Source: Anoplopoma fimbria (Eukaryota; Chordata; Actinopteri; Perciformes; Anoplopomatidae). Taken from it: a DNA stretch of 64,000 nucleotides. The notes beneath the pieces were generated by a model that ran no database searches, was not told where the DNA came from, and saw only the letters and a program-made list of their open reading frames with translations. Below are positions 1-11,125 of the stretch, piece after piece. The stretch's first letter is position 1; every line of letters begins with the position of its first letter. The stretch spans positions 4,035,042 through 4,099,041 of the forward strand of contig NC_072451.1 in NCBI RefSeq assembly GCF_027596085.1. The letters are read 5' to 3'. Position numbers and translations under genes: made by a program.

Positions 1-42
<42 letters not shown>
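1..42. repeat. (TG)n microsatellite
   Basis: Uninterrupted TG dinucleotide run at the window edge; its full length is unknown because it begins before the window. Confidence 0.95.
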
Positions 43-49
<7 letters not shown>

Positions 50-720
50 CTACAGAGTGAACTGAAGCTGAACTCTTCCTCCCTCCCGTTGAGAGACAAA
101 CTGAGAGGTAAGTTTCTGAACACTGATCTTTTAGTCCACACTTTCTATGTTTGAGTCCAACAGGATAATGTCAACATAATTATGCAGAGTCATTTATATA
201 GGGCATTTCAAACTCAAAATAATGAGATAAACAATCAATTAGTTAAAAACTTCCATATGCCTCCTACTACAGGTCTGGACCTCTCGTAAATTCGGTTTGT
301 GAATTCAAAATACCAGAAAATCGGTAATTTATCAGTTGGACCAAGAGACATTGTCCAACAGTGTGTCATTGGGGAAAATAGTATTGACATTAATATATAT
401 TCTTGACATACATCGTATGTGTGTATTAGCTTCAATATTGATCATACTTATCTGAGCCTGTACTAGTTTTGATGCTGCGCTAGTAGAAATAGGTAACGTA
501 GAATGATGCCACAACTGACAGTTGAGTTACGTGCATTTCTATTTTTGTACGTCATCTTTTGCAGATTTGGAACTCAGAGAACTTCTTCCACTTCAAGAGC
601 AGAAGAAATACACTTACAGACTACAAGTTCCAAATGTTTTTCTGATTAGAACTGGCTAACTTTTCAGAGGGCTGGTACCGATATAATCTGATTGTAAGTT
701 TAGTAATTTAAAAAATCAAA
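43..720 (+). promoter_or_regulatory. Probable 5' untranslated exons of the downstream GTPase gene
   Basis: A GC-richer stretch ends at a good splice donor (GAGAG|GTAAGT, donor GT near 108). A plausible acceptor (TTTTGCAG) ends near 564 and opens a purine-rich stretch running towards the ATG at 721. This fits a short noncoding exon 1, a ~455-bp intron and a second exon that holds the rest of the 5'UTR and the whole coding region. This is inference from splice-site sequence only; no TATA box was recognised in the visible part. Confidence 0.4.
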
Positions 721-2736
721 ATGCTGGCTAAGGTGTTTGGATATTTTTTCCCAAAACCTGAGATGCCTGAGTATTCTTCCACAAAACCTGAAATGCCTGA
801 GTATTCTTCCACAAAACCTGAAATGCCTGAGTATTCTTCCACAAAACCTGAGATGCCTGAGTATTCTTCCACAAAACGTAAGATGCCTGAGTATTCTTCC
901 ACAAAACGTAAGATGCCTGAGTATTCTTCCACAAAACGTAAGATGCCTGAGTATTCTTCCACAAAACCTGAGATGCCTGAGTATTCTTCCACAAAACCTG
1001 AGATGCCTGAGTATTCTTCCACAAAACCTGAGATGCCTGAGTATTCTTCCACAAAGCCTAAGATGCCTGAGTATTCTTCCACAAAACGTAAGATGCCTGA
1101 GTATTCTTCCACAAACCCTAAGCGGCTTGCTGATGCTTTTAAAGTAAAAAGCACACTGATAAAACCCAACAGAGGCCCTCTCCCTGTTTATATAGTCCCC
1201 CTGAAGGATGAGGACATCAATATAAAGGGGTGCAGAAGTTTCAGTTTAGGGAAGAAGTCCCGCCAGACTAAGCCTAATCGCACCATAATGGTCCTCGGAG
1301 CAACTGGTGCCGGGAAGAGCACTCTGATCAATGGGATGATCAATTACATTCTAGGTGTGGAATGGAATGATTCATTTCGATTTAAGTTAGTTGATGAGGG
1401 TCAGGCGACATCACAAGCTCACAGCCAGACTTCTGAAGTCACCGTGTACAAAATCCACCATCAGGAAGGCTTTGCAATAGATTGCTCACTGACCATTGTT
1501 GACACTCCAGGTTTTGGAGATACAAGAGGCATAGCAAGAGACAAGGAGATCACAGAACAGCTACGTAATCTCTTCTCTGCCGAGCATGGTGTCAGTGACA
1601 TTGACGCTGTGTGTTTCGTAGCTCAGGCTGCTTTAGCACGACTCACTCCATCCCAGAAATATGTGTTTGATTCAGTGCTCTCAATCTTTGGCAAAGATGT
1701 GGCAGAAAACATCAGAATTCTGGTGACATTTGCAGACGGCCAGCAACCTCCAGTTCTAGAGGCAATCAAAGCTTCAGGTGTCCCGTGTCCTGAAACAAAA
1801 GGTGGGCTGCCGGTTCACTTCAAATTCAACAACTCAGCGTTGTTTGCAGACAACAAATCACCTGCAGCAGACCAGAGTGGGGATGATGAAGATGAAGGAG
1901 GCTTTGATCAGATGTTTTGGAACATGGGGACAAAAAGCATGAAGAGGTTCTTTGTTGCTTTGAATGTCATAGGGACCAAAAGCTTAACAATGACAAAGGA
2001 GGTCCTCAGAGAGAGAAAGCAGCTCGAGAATTCCATTGAAAATTTGCAGAAGCAGGTTAAACTTGGGTTAGCTAAACTTGAAGAGATTAAAGAGACAGCT
2101 GAAAAACTTAAAACACATGAGGCAGAGATCAACAGAAATAAGGACTTTGAGTTTGAAGTCACAGTCACAAAGCCTTTTAAAGAAGATATTTCTGGAACTG
2201 GAATTTTCATCACCAATTGTCTGACGTGTCATTACACCTGCCATCCTAGTTGTGTCTATGCAAATGATGAGGACAAAAAACACTGTGGTGCAATGGGATC
2301 AGATGGAAACTGTACTGAGTGCCCAGGTAAATGCCACTGGAATAAACATTTTAATCAGAAGTACAGATGGGGGTATAAGGAAGTTAAGGAAAAAAAAACA
2401 GTGAAAGAGCTGAGAGAAAAGTACCTGAAAGCCTCAGAGGCTAAGACACCTGTTCAGGCATTGATTGATCAACTGAAGGCTGAATATAAACGTGTGCAGG
2501 ATGATGTGGTGGCGTTGATGGAGAAGTCTGCTCAGTGTCTAAACAGACTTGACGAGATAGCACTGAAGCCAAATCCTCTCTCCACTCCAGAGTACATTGA
2601 CATGCTCATTGAGGGGGAGAAAGCTGAGGCCAAGTCAGGCTGGAAGCAACGAGTTGATTACCTGATAGCTATGAGAGAACAAGCTGAGCTCTTGGCTAAA
2701 GTAGGCAAAGGAGAGAATCTCCTCCGTCGTCAATAA
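721..2736 (+). CDS. Fish-type P-loop GTPase with N-terminal decapeptide repeats
   Basis: Open frame of 671 aa in one exon. Residues 12-131 are 12 copies of a 10-residue unit (KPEMPEYSST, with KRK and KPK variants at its start). The G domain follows: Walker A GATGAGKST at 193-201, switch/G3 DTPGFGDT at 261-268, and LVTFADG near 334-340 where other families carry the G4 base-recognition motif. Residues ~420-480 and ~565-625 look like coiled coil. A Cys/His-rich patch at ~500-545 (CLTCHYTCHPSC, then CGAMG, CTECPGKCHW) could bind zinc. I recognise this as one of the large teleost families of AIG1/septin-like P-loop GTPases, usually annotated as uncharacterised and often lying near TRIM or GIMAP-type genes. 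Its biochemical role is unknown; an interferon-linked immune role is inference. The ATG is the first in frame and lies just before the repeat array. A relic of its 3' end lies 1.1 kb downstream. Confidence 0.85.
   Translation: MLAKVFGYFFPKPEMPEYSSTKPEMPEYSSTKPEMPEYSSTKPEMPEYSSTKRKMPEYSSTKRKMPEYSSTKRKMPEYSSTKPEMPEYSSTKPEMPEYSSTKPEMPEYSSTKPKMPEYSSTKRKMPEYSSTNPKRLADAFKVKSTLIKPNRGPLPVYIVPLKDEDINIKGCRSFSLGKKSRQTKPNRTIMVLGATGAGKSTLINGMINYILGVEWNDSFRFKLVDEGQATSQAHSQTSEVTVYKIHHQEGFAIDCSLTIVDTPGFGDTRGIARDKEITEQLRNLFSAEHGVSDIDAVCFVAQAALARLTPSQKYVFDSVLSIFGKDVAENIRILVTFADGQQPPVLEAIKASGVPCPETKGGLPVHFKFNNSALFADNKSPAADQSGDDEDEGGFDQMFWNMGTKSMKRFFVALNVIGTKSLTMTKEVLRERKQLENSIENLQKQVKLGLAKLEEIKETAEKLKTHEAEINRNKDFEFEVTVTKPFKEDISGTGIFITNCLTCHYTCHPSCVYANDEDKKHCGAMGSDGNCTECPGKCHWNKHFNQKYRWGYKEVKEKKTVKELREKYLKASEAKTPVQALIDQLKAEYKRVQDDVVALMEKSAQCLNRLDEIALKPNPLSTPEYIDMLIEGEKAEAKSGWKQRVDYLIAMREQAELLAKVGKGENLLRRQ
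754..1113 (+). repeat. 12 x 30-bp in-frame minisatellite in the GTPase coding region
   Basis: Twelve tandem 30-bp units, each encoding K-(P/R)-(E/K)-M-P-E-Y-S-S-T. The only variable block is codons 2-3 (CCTGAG/CCTGAA, CGTAAG, CCTAAG), so the array alternates between acidic (PE) and basic (RK) versions. The unit length is a multiple of three and contains no stop in several frames, which explains the long spurious open frames on both strands here. Confidence 0.97.
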
Positions 2737-2796
2737 TCTCATGACGTAAACTAATTCCATCCAGACCAAGATGAGAGCCCGTCTGTACATAGAAGT

Positions 2797-3508
2797 TAGG
2801 AATGCACCGATCGGCCTCTTCCAGGCCCAATACCAATATACTTTACTTATTCATACTTATTCTTGGGCTTTGGGTATCGGCCGATGTCGAGTACTGATGA
2901 GATACCAGCTTTTAATTAATAAGATGTATGCCTCACTATGTGGAAGAGACAGAGATCATTCTTTTATGTGTTAGAAACCATCAGGTCCGACTTATACATT
3001 GCTTTATTAACAAATAAATACAGAGATATAAAAGTACTGGATTTTTTTTTTTTATGCTAACGGGTACCAGACAGGGCCATAGTTCTCAATAGCGATCCAG
3101 CTATCTGAGTCAATATCGGACCGATATCCGACTCTGGCGGCCCGCGATACTCTTGTGCTCGTGATCATTTTCTACACTTTTTAGTGGATGGGCCGGCTGG
3201 CTCTCTCGATGCACATTTTGTCCGTATTGGTGCACAGAGACGGCCTTTAGTTTGGCTTTAGTTTACTACAGTATTTGAGTAAACTTTACATTCCGCGACT
3301 GCTAGAACAAGAGACGAGCGCAAAATAGTTTACAAGAGCACAAAGTTCTTCATAGACCTGCCTCTTCATTTCTTTGCTTTCAAAGTAAATCAGAGCGATG
3401 CATTTAATTTAAACTTTCTTTCGGGGGAGCATGCCGCTGGGTCGGAGTTTCACCCCAAAGTCTCACAAAATCCTGTTAGAAACCCAGATTGGTCTCGGTG
3501 CATCTCTA
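2797..3508. mobile_element. hAT-like non-autonomous element (MITE) with terminal inverted repeats
   Basis: The left end reads TAGGAATGCACCGATCGG and the right end, on the opposite strand, TAGAGATGCACCGAGACC, giving imperfect ~14-bp inverted termini. The interior carries paired GTATCGGCCGAT / ATCGGACCGATATCCG blocks, typical of a common fish hAT-derived family. The 8 bases outside each end (atagaagt / ataaatat) match at 5 of 8 positions, so a target duplication is possible but decayed. No transposase frame is present in ~712 bp. Confidence 0.7.
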
Positions 3509-3799
3509 ATAAATATAACAAGAAATGATTGTGAGTGATACTGGGCAAGGCCCAAATGGGACCAAAGGGGGACCACATGAGTACAATGGGACCTGTAGTC
3601 CTGGACCTGTGAAAGACATGCTGAACAGGAGATTAGATTAGATTAGAGATTAAGTTACAGAAACCGGGGTCCCAACTTCAGCTCTCTCTTCTGTTCTGAC
3701 AGCCACTGATGGCTTCATTTTGGTGTATTTCTGTTTTGTTGTTTTTTTTAATTCAATGTTTTTTAAAGAAAAGTGGGTGACTAAGCAGATGTGAGAAAT

Positions 3800-3965
3800 A
3801 TCCAAGTTGGTAAAACTGCAAAGTGTTTGAACAGACTTTAAGACAGACACTCCCTCTGTTCCAGAGTACTGTCATGCATATTGAAAGAGAGAAATCTGAA
3901 GCAAAGCCAGGCTGGAATCAATAAATGAAATCCCTGATAACCATGATCGTTAAAGCAGAACACAA
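3800..3965 (+). pseudogene. Decayed copy of the 3' end of the GTPase gene
   Basis: This stretch aligns with coding positions ~2515-2685 of the GTPase at 721-2736. Shared blocks include GTGTTTGAACAGACTT (GTGTCTAAACAGACTT in the gene), CCAGAGTAC, and a run whose corrected frame resembles I-E-x-E-K-x-E-A-K-x-G-W. A 2-bp deletion follows the shared GAGTAC. An in-frame TAA replaces the CGA after the conserved GW-x-Q, and a short deletion lies upstream. The copy cannot be translated as a whole and is a relic of a tandem duplication. Confidence 0.75.
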
Positions 3966-5829
3966 CTCTGGAAACCGAGAGACTGAGACTTAAATTACTT
4001 TGAAGAAGAGAAGCTTAAACATACATATGTGTCGGATAAAGAGTGAAACTTATTACATTTTTGTTTTGTACAAATGTATCCCTGCAGGAGTTATTTTCTA
4101 TTTTTGTTCCATTTACCGAAAAGGAAAACAGAGATTTACTACTGAGTGTGAAACATTTTGTTTTAGAGACGTTAACCTGCTGAGTCCATTACCACCAATG
4201 TAAAGATTCATTCTGCAGCTGTATGAACTCAGCAAAACCTGAGCCTTTTTTTATTTTCTATTATGATAATGTAAATGTGTTTTCATAAAAAAGCTTGTAT
4301 TTTTTATCTACACTGCACCCAGTTTAGATTGTTCAATACAGGTTTTTAAACAGGAATATTTTTTTATATCTAAGTCTAAATTTGAAAGTTCACATACTTC
4401 AACAATTATATTCTAAGTGTGTTAAATTGCATGTTATTGTCCTGTACTAATTAATGAATGATGGAGAAATGATTAAATGATTAAGAAATAAAATACTGTC
4501 TTTTGGCTCTCTGTTGTCCTGAAGAGTCTTTGTGAACTTAATCGTGTACGTTGTGTGTCCTTGTGCAGCTACATTTTAAGTCGGCCTTCAAACTGGTGGC
4601 ATCAACTTTAAATCATCAAAAATGATTTGTTATTTTCTTTAATAGTTCAAGATCTTTTGGGCTAGACCTTAAGACCAAACAGTAAATAAGTAATTTAAAC
4701 TTCAAATTGATTTTTTAAATACAGTCCACATTGACAGAAGCCAGCTACAGATTGAATCAGCTGATACATGAGAAAGTGTCACTAGTGATGATGAAATCAT
4801 AGTGAAAGAGTTTGTAAAACTTTGTAAATGTGATGGAATATTATATTTCATAGTTACTTTTACTATGACTGTATATTGGAGACTGTGTGCTCCGCAGTGG
4901 CCATGAATCATATGTATTATGTTTTTGTTTCTGAACTGCACCAAAGTTTATATCAAAGAAGACTCCATTTCGACAAATTTTGCAGTAACAACCAGTTACA
5001 TTTCACTACAAGCCGTCTTTAACGCAAATCTATCAGTTTTTTGTTTTTTTTAAATACTGGAAGATAAATTAAAATGACATAAAAGCTCTTTATTTGTATT
5101 GAATTACATGTTACTTTCCTGCAGTTTAATCTTTGGTTGCATTATGGAGAAACAACCAATTAATAAAGTTCAAGCCTAATTCCTGCCTTTATTTATTTCT
5201 ATTGTCCTGTCAGTGTGAACTTTATGCTGTGCATCTAGAAACGTGTTGCTTTCAAGAGCCTTCAGGTGAGTGTTTACACTGCCAGCATCTACTTCATCCT
5301 ACAGACAGAATATTTTCACAATACAATCATGTGCAGGGACAATAACTCTGAACTCTCATACTAAGTATTGCCCAGCCCTAGTTTGATAGCCACGTCTTCA
5401 CCTTCCTATACTTTTTGTTTTTAGCAAATGCATTTTTTCACTTCAGATAAGTTTAGATAACCATAGTTAGTTGTCACAGTATCGTTTCATCATACTTTTC
5501 CATATTAATGATGAAAAATCAAATTCATATCCACATTAATTTAAATGGTTGTACCGTGTCAGAAGACAAAACTGTGTTGATGTGATCTCTTAATGAATGT
5601 CACTGGTTGTGGAGGCAGTGATCACTGTGCACTTAGAATACACCAGAAGACTCGTCACAGCTCAAACTTTGTCCACTAGGTGGCAGCACAACATTGACTA
5701 TAATGACATGATCAGCCTCCATGAAGAATGAGGCAGACAGTCAAACTATGAATGGAGAAATCTGCTGAGGAACTATTAACTCTCAACAATAAGAAGTTCT
5801 CCCAAATAACCCACAAACATTCAGAATTC
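3966..5829. other. AT-rich intergenic stretch, no gene seen
   Basis: No open frame with family resemblance and no paired splice sites were found. AATAAA hexamers at ~4486 and elsewhere could serve the upstream gene or relic. A GTCCACTAGGTGGCAGCA motif at 5672-5689 resembles a CTCF-core-like sequence (CCACTAGGTGGCAG) and is the only regulatory-looking element noticed. Confidence 0.4.
5672..5689. promoter_or_regulatory. CTCF-core-like site
   Basis: The sequence CCACTAGGTGGCAG closely resembles the vertebrate CTCF core motif (CCACNAGGTGGCAG) on the plus strand. It sits in the intergenic gap between the plus-strand GTPase and the minus-strand cytokine receptor, a position where an insulator would be plausible. 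Motif match only; no occupancy evidence. Confidence 0.5.
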
Positions 5830-6965
5830 GTGAAATAGTCATGAAATGCAATCTATTAGTTTTGTGTACAGGGACACGACGTTGACGTTTTTTGTTAATT
5901 TCCCTCGGCACAACTTTTTTTTACCTTAAATACAAAAGTTAGGCTAATGCAACAGAACCACTTAGTTATTAGATTCAGTAAAAACATCATGGTTGGGCTT
6001 GAAATAACTAAGTACAGTTCAGTTTAGGCAACAAAACCAACAGCTAGGTTTAGGCAACAAAACCAACAGTTAGGTTTAGACAACAAAACCAACAGTTAGG
6101 TTTAGGCAACAAAACCATCAGTTAGGTTTAGACAACAAAACCAACAGTTAGGTTTAGGAAACAAAACCAACAGTTAGGTTTAGACAACAAAACCAACAGT
6201 TAGGTTTAGGAAACAAAACCAACAGTTAGGTTTAGACAACAAAACCAACAGTTAGGTTTAGGCAACAAAACCAACAGTTAGGTTTAGACAACAAAACCAA
6301 CAGTTAGGTTTAGACAACAAAACCAACAGTTAGGTTTAGACAACAAAACCAACAGTTAGGTTTAGACAACAAAACCAACAGTTAGGTTTAGACAACAAAA
6401 CCAACAGTTAGGTTTATGTAACAAAACCAACAGTTAGGTTTAGGCAACAAAACCAACAGTTAGGTTTAGACAACAAAACCAACAGTTAGGTTTAGGCAAC
6501 AAAACCAACAGTTAGGTTTAGGTAACAAAACCAACAGTTAGGTTTAGGCAACAAAACCATCAGTTAGGTTTAGGCAACAAAACCAACAGTTAGGTTTAGA
6601 CAACTAAACCAACAGTTAGGTTTAGACAACAAAACCAACAGTTAGGTTTAGACAACAAAACCAACAGTTAGGTTTAGGCAACAAAACCATCAGTTAGGTT
6701 TAGACAACAAAACCAACAGTTAGGTTTAGGCAACAAAACCAACAGTTAGGTTTAGACAACTAAACCAACAGTTAGGTTTAGACAACAAAACCAACAGTTA
6801 GGTTTAGACAACAAAACCAACAGTTAAGTTTGGCAACAAAACCAACAGTTAGGTTTAGGAAACAAAACCAACAGTTAGGTTTAGACAACAAAACCAACAG
6901 TTAGGTTTAGACAACAAAACCAACAGTTATGTTTAGACAACAAAACCAACAGTTAGGTTTAGACA
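5825..6965 (+). repeat. Dispersed element carrying a 26-bp telomere-like minisatellite
   Basis: About 35 tandem units of 26 bp run from ~6010 to 6965. Each has the core TTAGGTTTAG followed by (A/G)CAACAAAACCAACAG. The ~180 bp upstream (5825-6010, including GAAATAGTCATGAAATG, GTGTACAGGGACACGA and AAACATCATGGTTGGGCTT) match, in inverted orientation, the sequence flanking the array at 60.7-61.4 kb. Unit and flank therefore travelled together as one dispersed element. Confidence 0.9.
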
Positions 6966-7957
6966 TATTGTCAATATTGTCAAACTTGTTCGTTGGGGAA
7001 GTTTTAAGATTGTAAGATGATCTGATTTACGTATTTTAAATAATAAACAAAACAAGAACTTTTTTTTTACTTTTTTCATTTAATGGCACTAAATATTTGT
7101 ACAAAGTATCACAATAACTACACTTCATCACGATTCATGTAAAAAAAGAAACAGAATACAATATTAATATAATAAAACACCAGTAACACAATGAAAACAT
7201 GTCACACTACAACATGACGACAGCATAAACAAAATGTTCTAAAGTTACAGGAAAGTGTTTATGTTGTTAAATGTCACAGAATACCAATACTCTGTCTTTA
7301 ATTGTTTTTCTGTAAACCCTTAAATTTAAAGATTTTCATTCATAAAACACTCCAAACAAAAAACTGTCAATATCACTATCTATTTAAATGTAACATTATG
7401 CTGTATATGTTGTTTCATTTTAAATGTTTGTGGGACAAATTAACATTATTCACAGTTTTTGACAAACCAATTCATTTTCCTTCATCCAATATCAGAGAAT
7501 CAATGCAAAGTAGTTCTCACAATGAATTAGAGGCAATTTAATATAAAAGGTACATACAGAGCAGTGCACTCAAATATATGGAGCTTGGATTTGCCACCTA
7601 AGTTTAATAAATAAAAAATATATATTATAAAAAGAATAAACTCAAAAAGTATGAAACAATATGATCTTACTGCTCAGTTGGTAGAACTTCATTTCATTTA
7701 TAGGCAGACTGCTTATACATATTTAAAATCAAAGCATGAAACAGAAACTGTAAATATTAAAGAAAGAGACAAACATTGAATATGATGATCACAAATGAGT
7801 GCATTCACAAAAAGTATAAATTTCCAATTACTTTTTGCAATTCCATTTCAAAATCTAAATCCTGATTCATCATTTGAAGACAGAGTATGCAAATATAATC
7901 ATTAACAGACAAATTTAGTTTTCTATTAATTATGATTTTGTTACTCTAACTTTTAGG
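6966..7957. other. AT-rich stretch, no gene seen
   Basis: Low-complexity AT-rich DNA with no convincing frame on either strand. Part of it could be 3' untranslated sequence or downstream flank of the minus-strand receptor gene, whose stop lies at 8754-8756, but I could not place a polyadenylation site. Confidence 0.3.
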
Positions 7958-7963
7958 CTCCGA

Positions 7964-8395
7964 AAAGTGAAGCCGATGCTTCATGTGTTAAAGCTGCATT
8001 CTCTCTCCTGTCCATCAGGGGGCGACTCCTCTGGTTGTATAGAAGTCTATGAGAAAATGACTCTACTTCTCTCTTGATTTATTCCCTCAGTAAACATTGT
8101 AAACATGAGTTTATGGTCTCAATCTCTAGTTTCAAGTCTTCTTCAATACAGCATGATGTTCATTTAGTAAATGATGCTCCATTTAGAGTCAAACAGACCA
8201 TAAAGCAGGGGATGCTTTAGGGCGGGGCTACACACTGATTGACAGGTCGACACCAGAGACGTATACGCCGTCTCTACGTCACTCCTCCTCAGTCCATATA
8301 TGGTCACTTCCTGTTCACTGGTTGCAAAAAACCCCAACAACTTGGGTATGCCCAAAATACAAAATAGCGACGGCCATAACACACGATTTTAAAAG
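7964..8395 (+). repeat. ~400-bp dispersed repeat, copy A
   Basis: Nearly identical to 16265-16675. It runs from AGTGAAGCCGATGCTTCATG through the block with GGGCGGGGCTACACACTGATT to a GACGGCC motif near its end. Further copies are at 11855-12108 (inverted, partial), 44625-44845 (partial, diverged) and 58300-58630 (inverted). It has no coding capacity and behaves as a non-autonomous interspersed element of unassigned family. Confidence 0.85.
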
Positions 8396-8753
8396 TTTGG
8401 TTGACCGACTTCCACTATTGTTTCTGGTGAACAAGAGTCATATCTCCTACGGCCTCTGGAGGGCGCTGTCTCTCCAACGGAAACAAAAGTTGTTGTGTTT
8501 TTGCTGAAAACAACTGATGCCGTTGTCTTTTCTTGTTGAGGAAAGTCTCCAAGTCTTCCAGAGGTCAGTTGATTGTCATCATTAAACCAAACGGATTCCC
8601 CGGAGGCTAATTTGAAGCTGTTTACTTTTTTGTTACCTCTGCTTGTTCTAGTTTTTCTCTTCTAGAAAACATTTCCATGAAAACCACGATGAATTCGAGC
8701 TCAGAACTTTGGTCCGGGACTCTTCAGGGTTTCGGATCCACAGGTCCTCAGTG

Positions 8754-8970
8754 TTAGGGGGCAGGGCTGACATGGATTGGCTCACAAAGCTCCGCCTCCT
8801 CTGAGCTCATCGGGATTTTAATGTTCCAATCTGATTCCTGCAACAATAGGCACAGTTCTTTATTTACATTCAAAAATTAAAAGTTTGATCACAGATAATC
8901 ACTGTGCTATAAGAAATATAGTGAGAGTTAAACAGATGATGTTCATATATATATTTATGTTTATGTATAT

Positions 8971-9067
<97 letters not shown>

Positions 9068-11073
9068 CCCTCAATATCCCCAATAAACTCAGTGGGGGAT
9101 ATATTTGGATCTGATATACTATTAGTAAACTTATAGAGTAAATTATACTGTTATTGCTTTTTTTGTTTCTGTTCTTACCATTTAAAGTGCCTTTGAGGAC
9201 CTTATAGACCCTATATAAATATATATTATTATAATTGTTATATATATTTATATAAACCCCTCATTATCCATTATATTTGGGAATATAGTCGGTTCTGACA
9301 ATTTATGTCAATTTTTAAGCATATTTCATGTCTGTTTAAAATAACTGTGAACAGCATTATTTTCACATTAGAATTTTGTCACAAAAAATTCAGAAACAAT
9401 AAATTACAATAATTATTACTTTAAAAAAGAAGATCCCCAGCATCCTTTTTTAACATGTTCTCATGTATTTAAATTCTAGAATATTTTAACAGCCAGTGAA
9501 TGCATTTCTACTACTGTAACATGGTTTTCTGATTCTGGTAATTTATTTCTATTTATTCATGTATTTTTTGGGGGGTGGTACTGACCAGTGAGCGAGGCAG
9601 CGGCTCTTTATGGAAATACTTTTGACAGACATGTGGACGGCAGTGAAGGACGGACCAGAACACGGCGAACAGGAGACCCGCCATGATGACGACGGTCACG
9701 GTCACAGTGGTCGGCGTCTTCCAGGCAGCGTCCGGACCTGCAGGGGAATCAGGAAGAAACAAGTATTTTTTAACCTTTCATTAATCATTTTACAATCTGG
9801 ATTATTTGGATTTTACAGCAATTAAAAAATGAAAGTTCATTTTTCATTTATTCTGAAACAAGTATTTTTTGACTGAAAGAAAACCAGACTTTTTTGGGAA
9901 ATAAACTCACCTGTGGCAAATATTTGAGATCACATTTGTGATGAAAGCCTTGGTAAGTGGGGATATTTTTGAAAGTAAAAACATGAGTTGTGAGAATATT
10001 TTTGTTTAAAAAATAATAATAATAATGAGGTGAGGTTATTTTATAAACGTATCACCATTTTGAAAAGTGTGAAAAGGTCAAAGTGTGGAAGTTTCAAAGA
10101 AAGGACATAAAGTTAAATCATGGATTGTGAAAATGTCTTATGAAGTGAGGACAATAAAATGGATACATCAACTTTGGACCTTGTAAAATAAAGAAGGTGG
10201 AAGATGCAACATATTTTCATTAATTGAAATTGAAATGTTTAACAATTTGCATAGAATATGGAAGAAGTAAAAAGATGTATTGGTAGAATATTTTTATGCA
10301 GTGTGGACACTTTTTTGGGGGGAAAGTGGGGACATTTTTGAGATAGTATGGATTTTGTTTAACAGTTAAGACATTTTGGGAAAATTAAAAACACAGAAAA
10401 TTAGGAAATTTATTGATAATTTGAATATTTTTTTTTAGAAAGAAACAATATTTTGATCATTTGAAATTGGGAATATCTTGGGAAGATTATGAAGCAAGGT
10501 GACCCTTTTTGAACAATAGGACATTTTAGGAAAGAAATTAAATGGAAGATGAGGATATTTTTTGAAGGTAATAAACATGTGTTGTGAGAATATTGTTTTC
10601 AAGATGGGGACACTTTTGTTACTTTAAAAAGTGACGTCATTTTAAAGAGACATTTTAGGAAGGTAAAAACCTGGATTGTGAGAATAATTCCATGAAGTTT
10701 GGACTTTTATGTAATGTGAAAAAAAGTTAAGTGAGGTCGTTATTAGAAAGAAACAACATTTTGAAAACTTTGTAAATTGAGGATTTTTTTCTGAAAGTTA
10801 TAGTGTTTTAGAAATAAAAGAACCTGGACATTGGGGAATGTTTGGAGAAGACTAGACTTTAACACACATGTTATATAAAAATGGTTATCACAAGTAGAAG
10901 AAGAGGACACCCGTACGTCTTTTGATGGAGACACACTGGGTGTCGGTGCTGCTGCTTTGGTTCTGAGCGTCCAGGAAGCTCTGAGCTCGGACGCAGTACT
11001 CGGCTCCCTCCTGCAGGGTGGGGACATGCAGCACCCCCTGCTCCGCTGGCATCTCGTACTCAACAGCCTGAAT

Positions 11074-11125
<52 letters not shown>

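Noticed and set aside
708..1169. Long minus-strand and alternate-frame open frames over the GTPase repeat array (FVEEYSGIS-type and LPQNVRCLSI-type repeats)
   Set aside because: They exist only because a 30-bp unit without stops is open in several frames; the plus-strand frame continues into a real GTPase domain and is the coding one.
6010..6965. Interstitial telomere or chromosome-fusion scar
   Set aside because: The unit is 26 bp with only a TTAGGTTTAG core, not (TTAGGG)n, and it shares unique flanks with another locus, so a mobile minisatellite explains it better.
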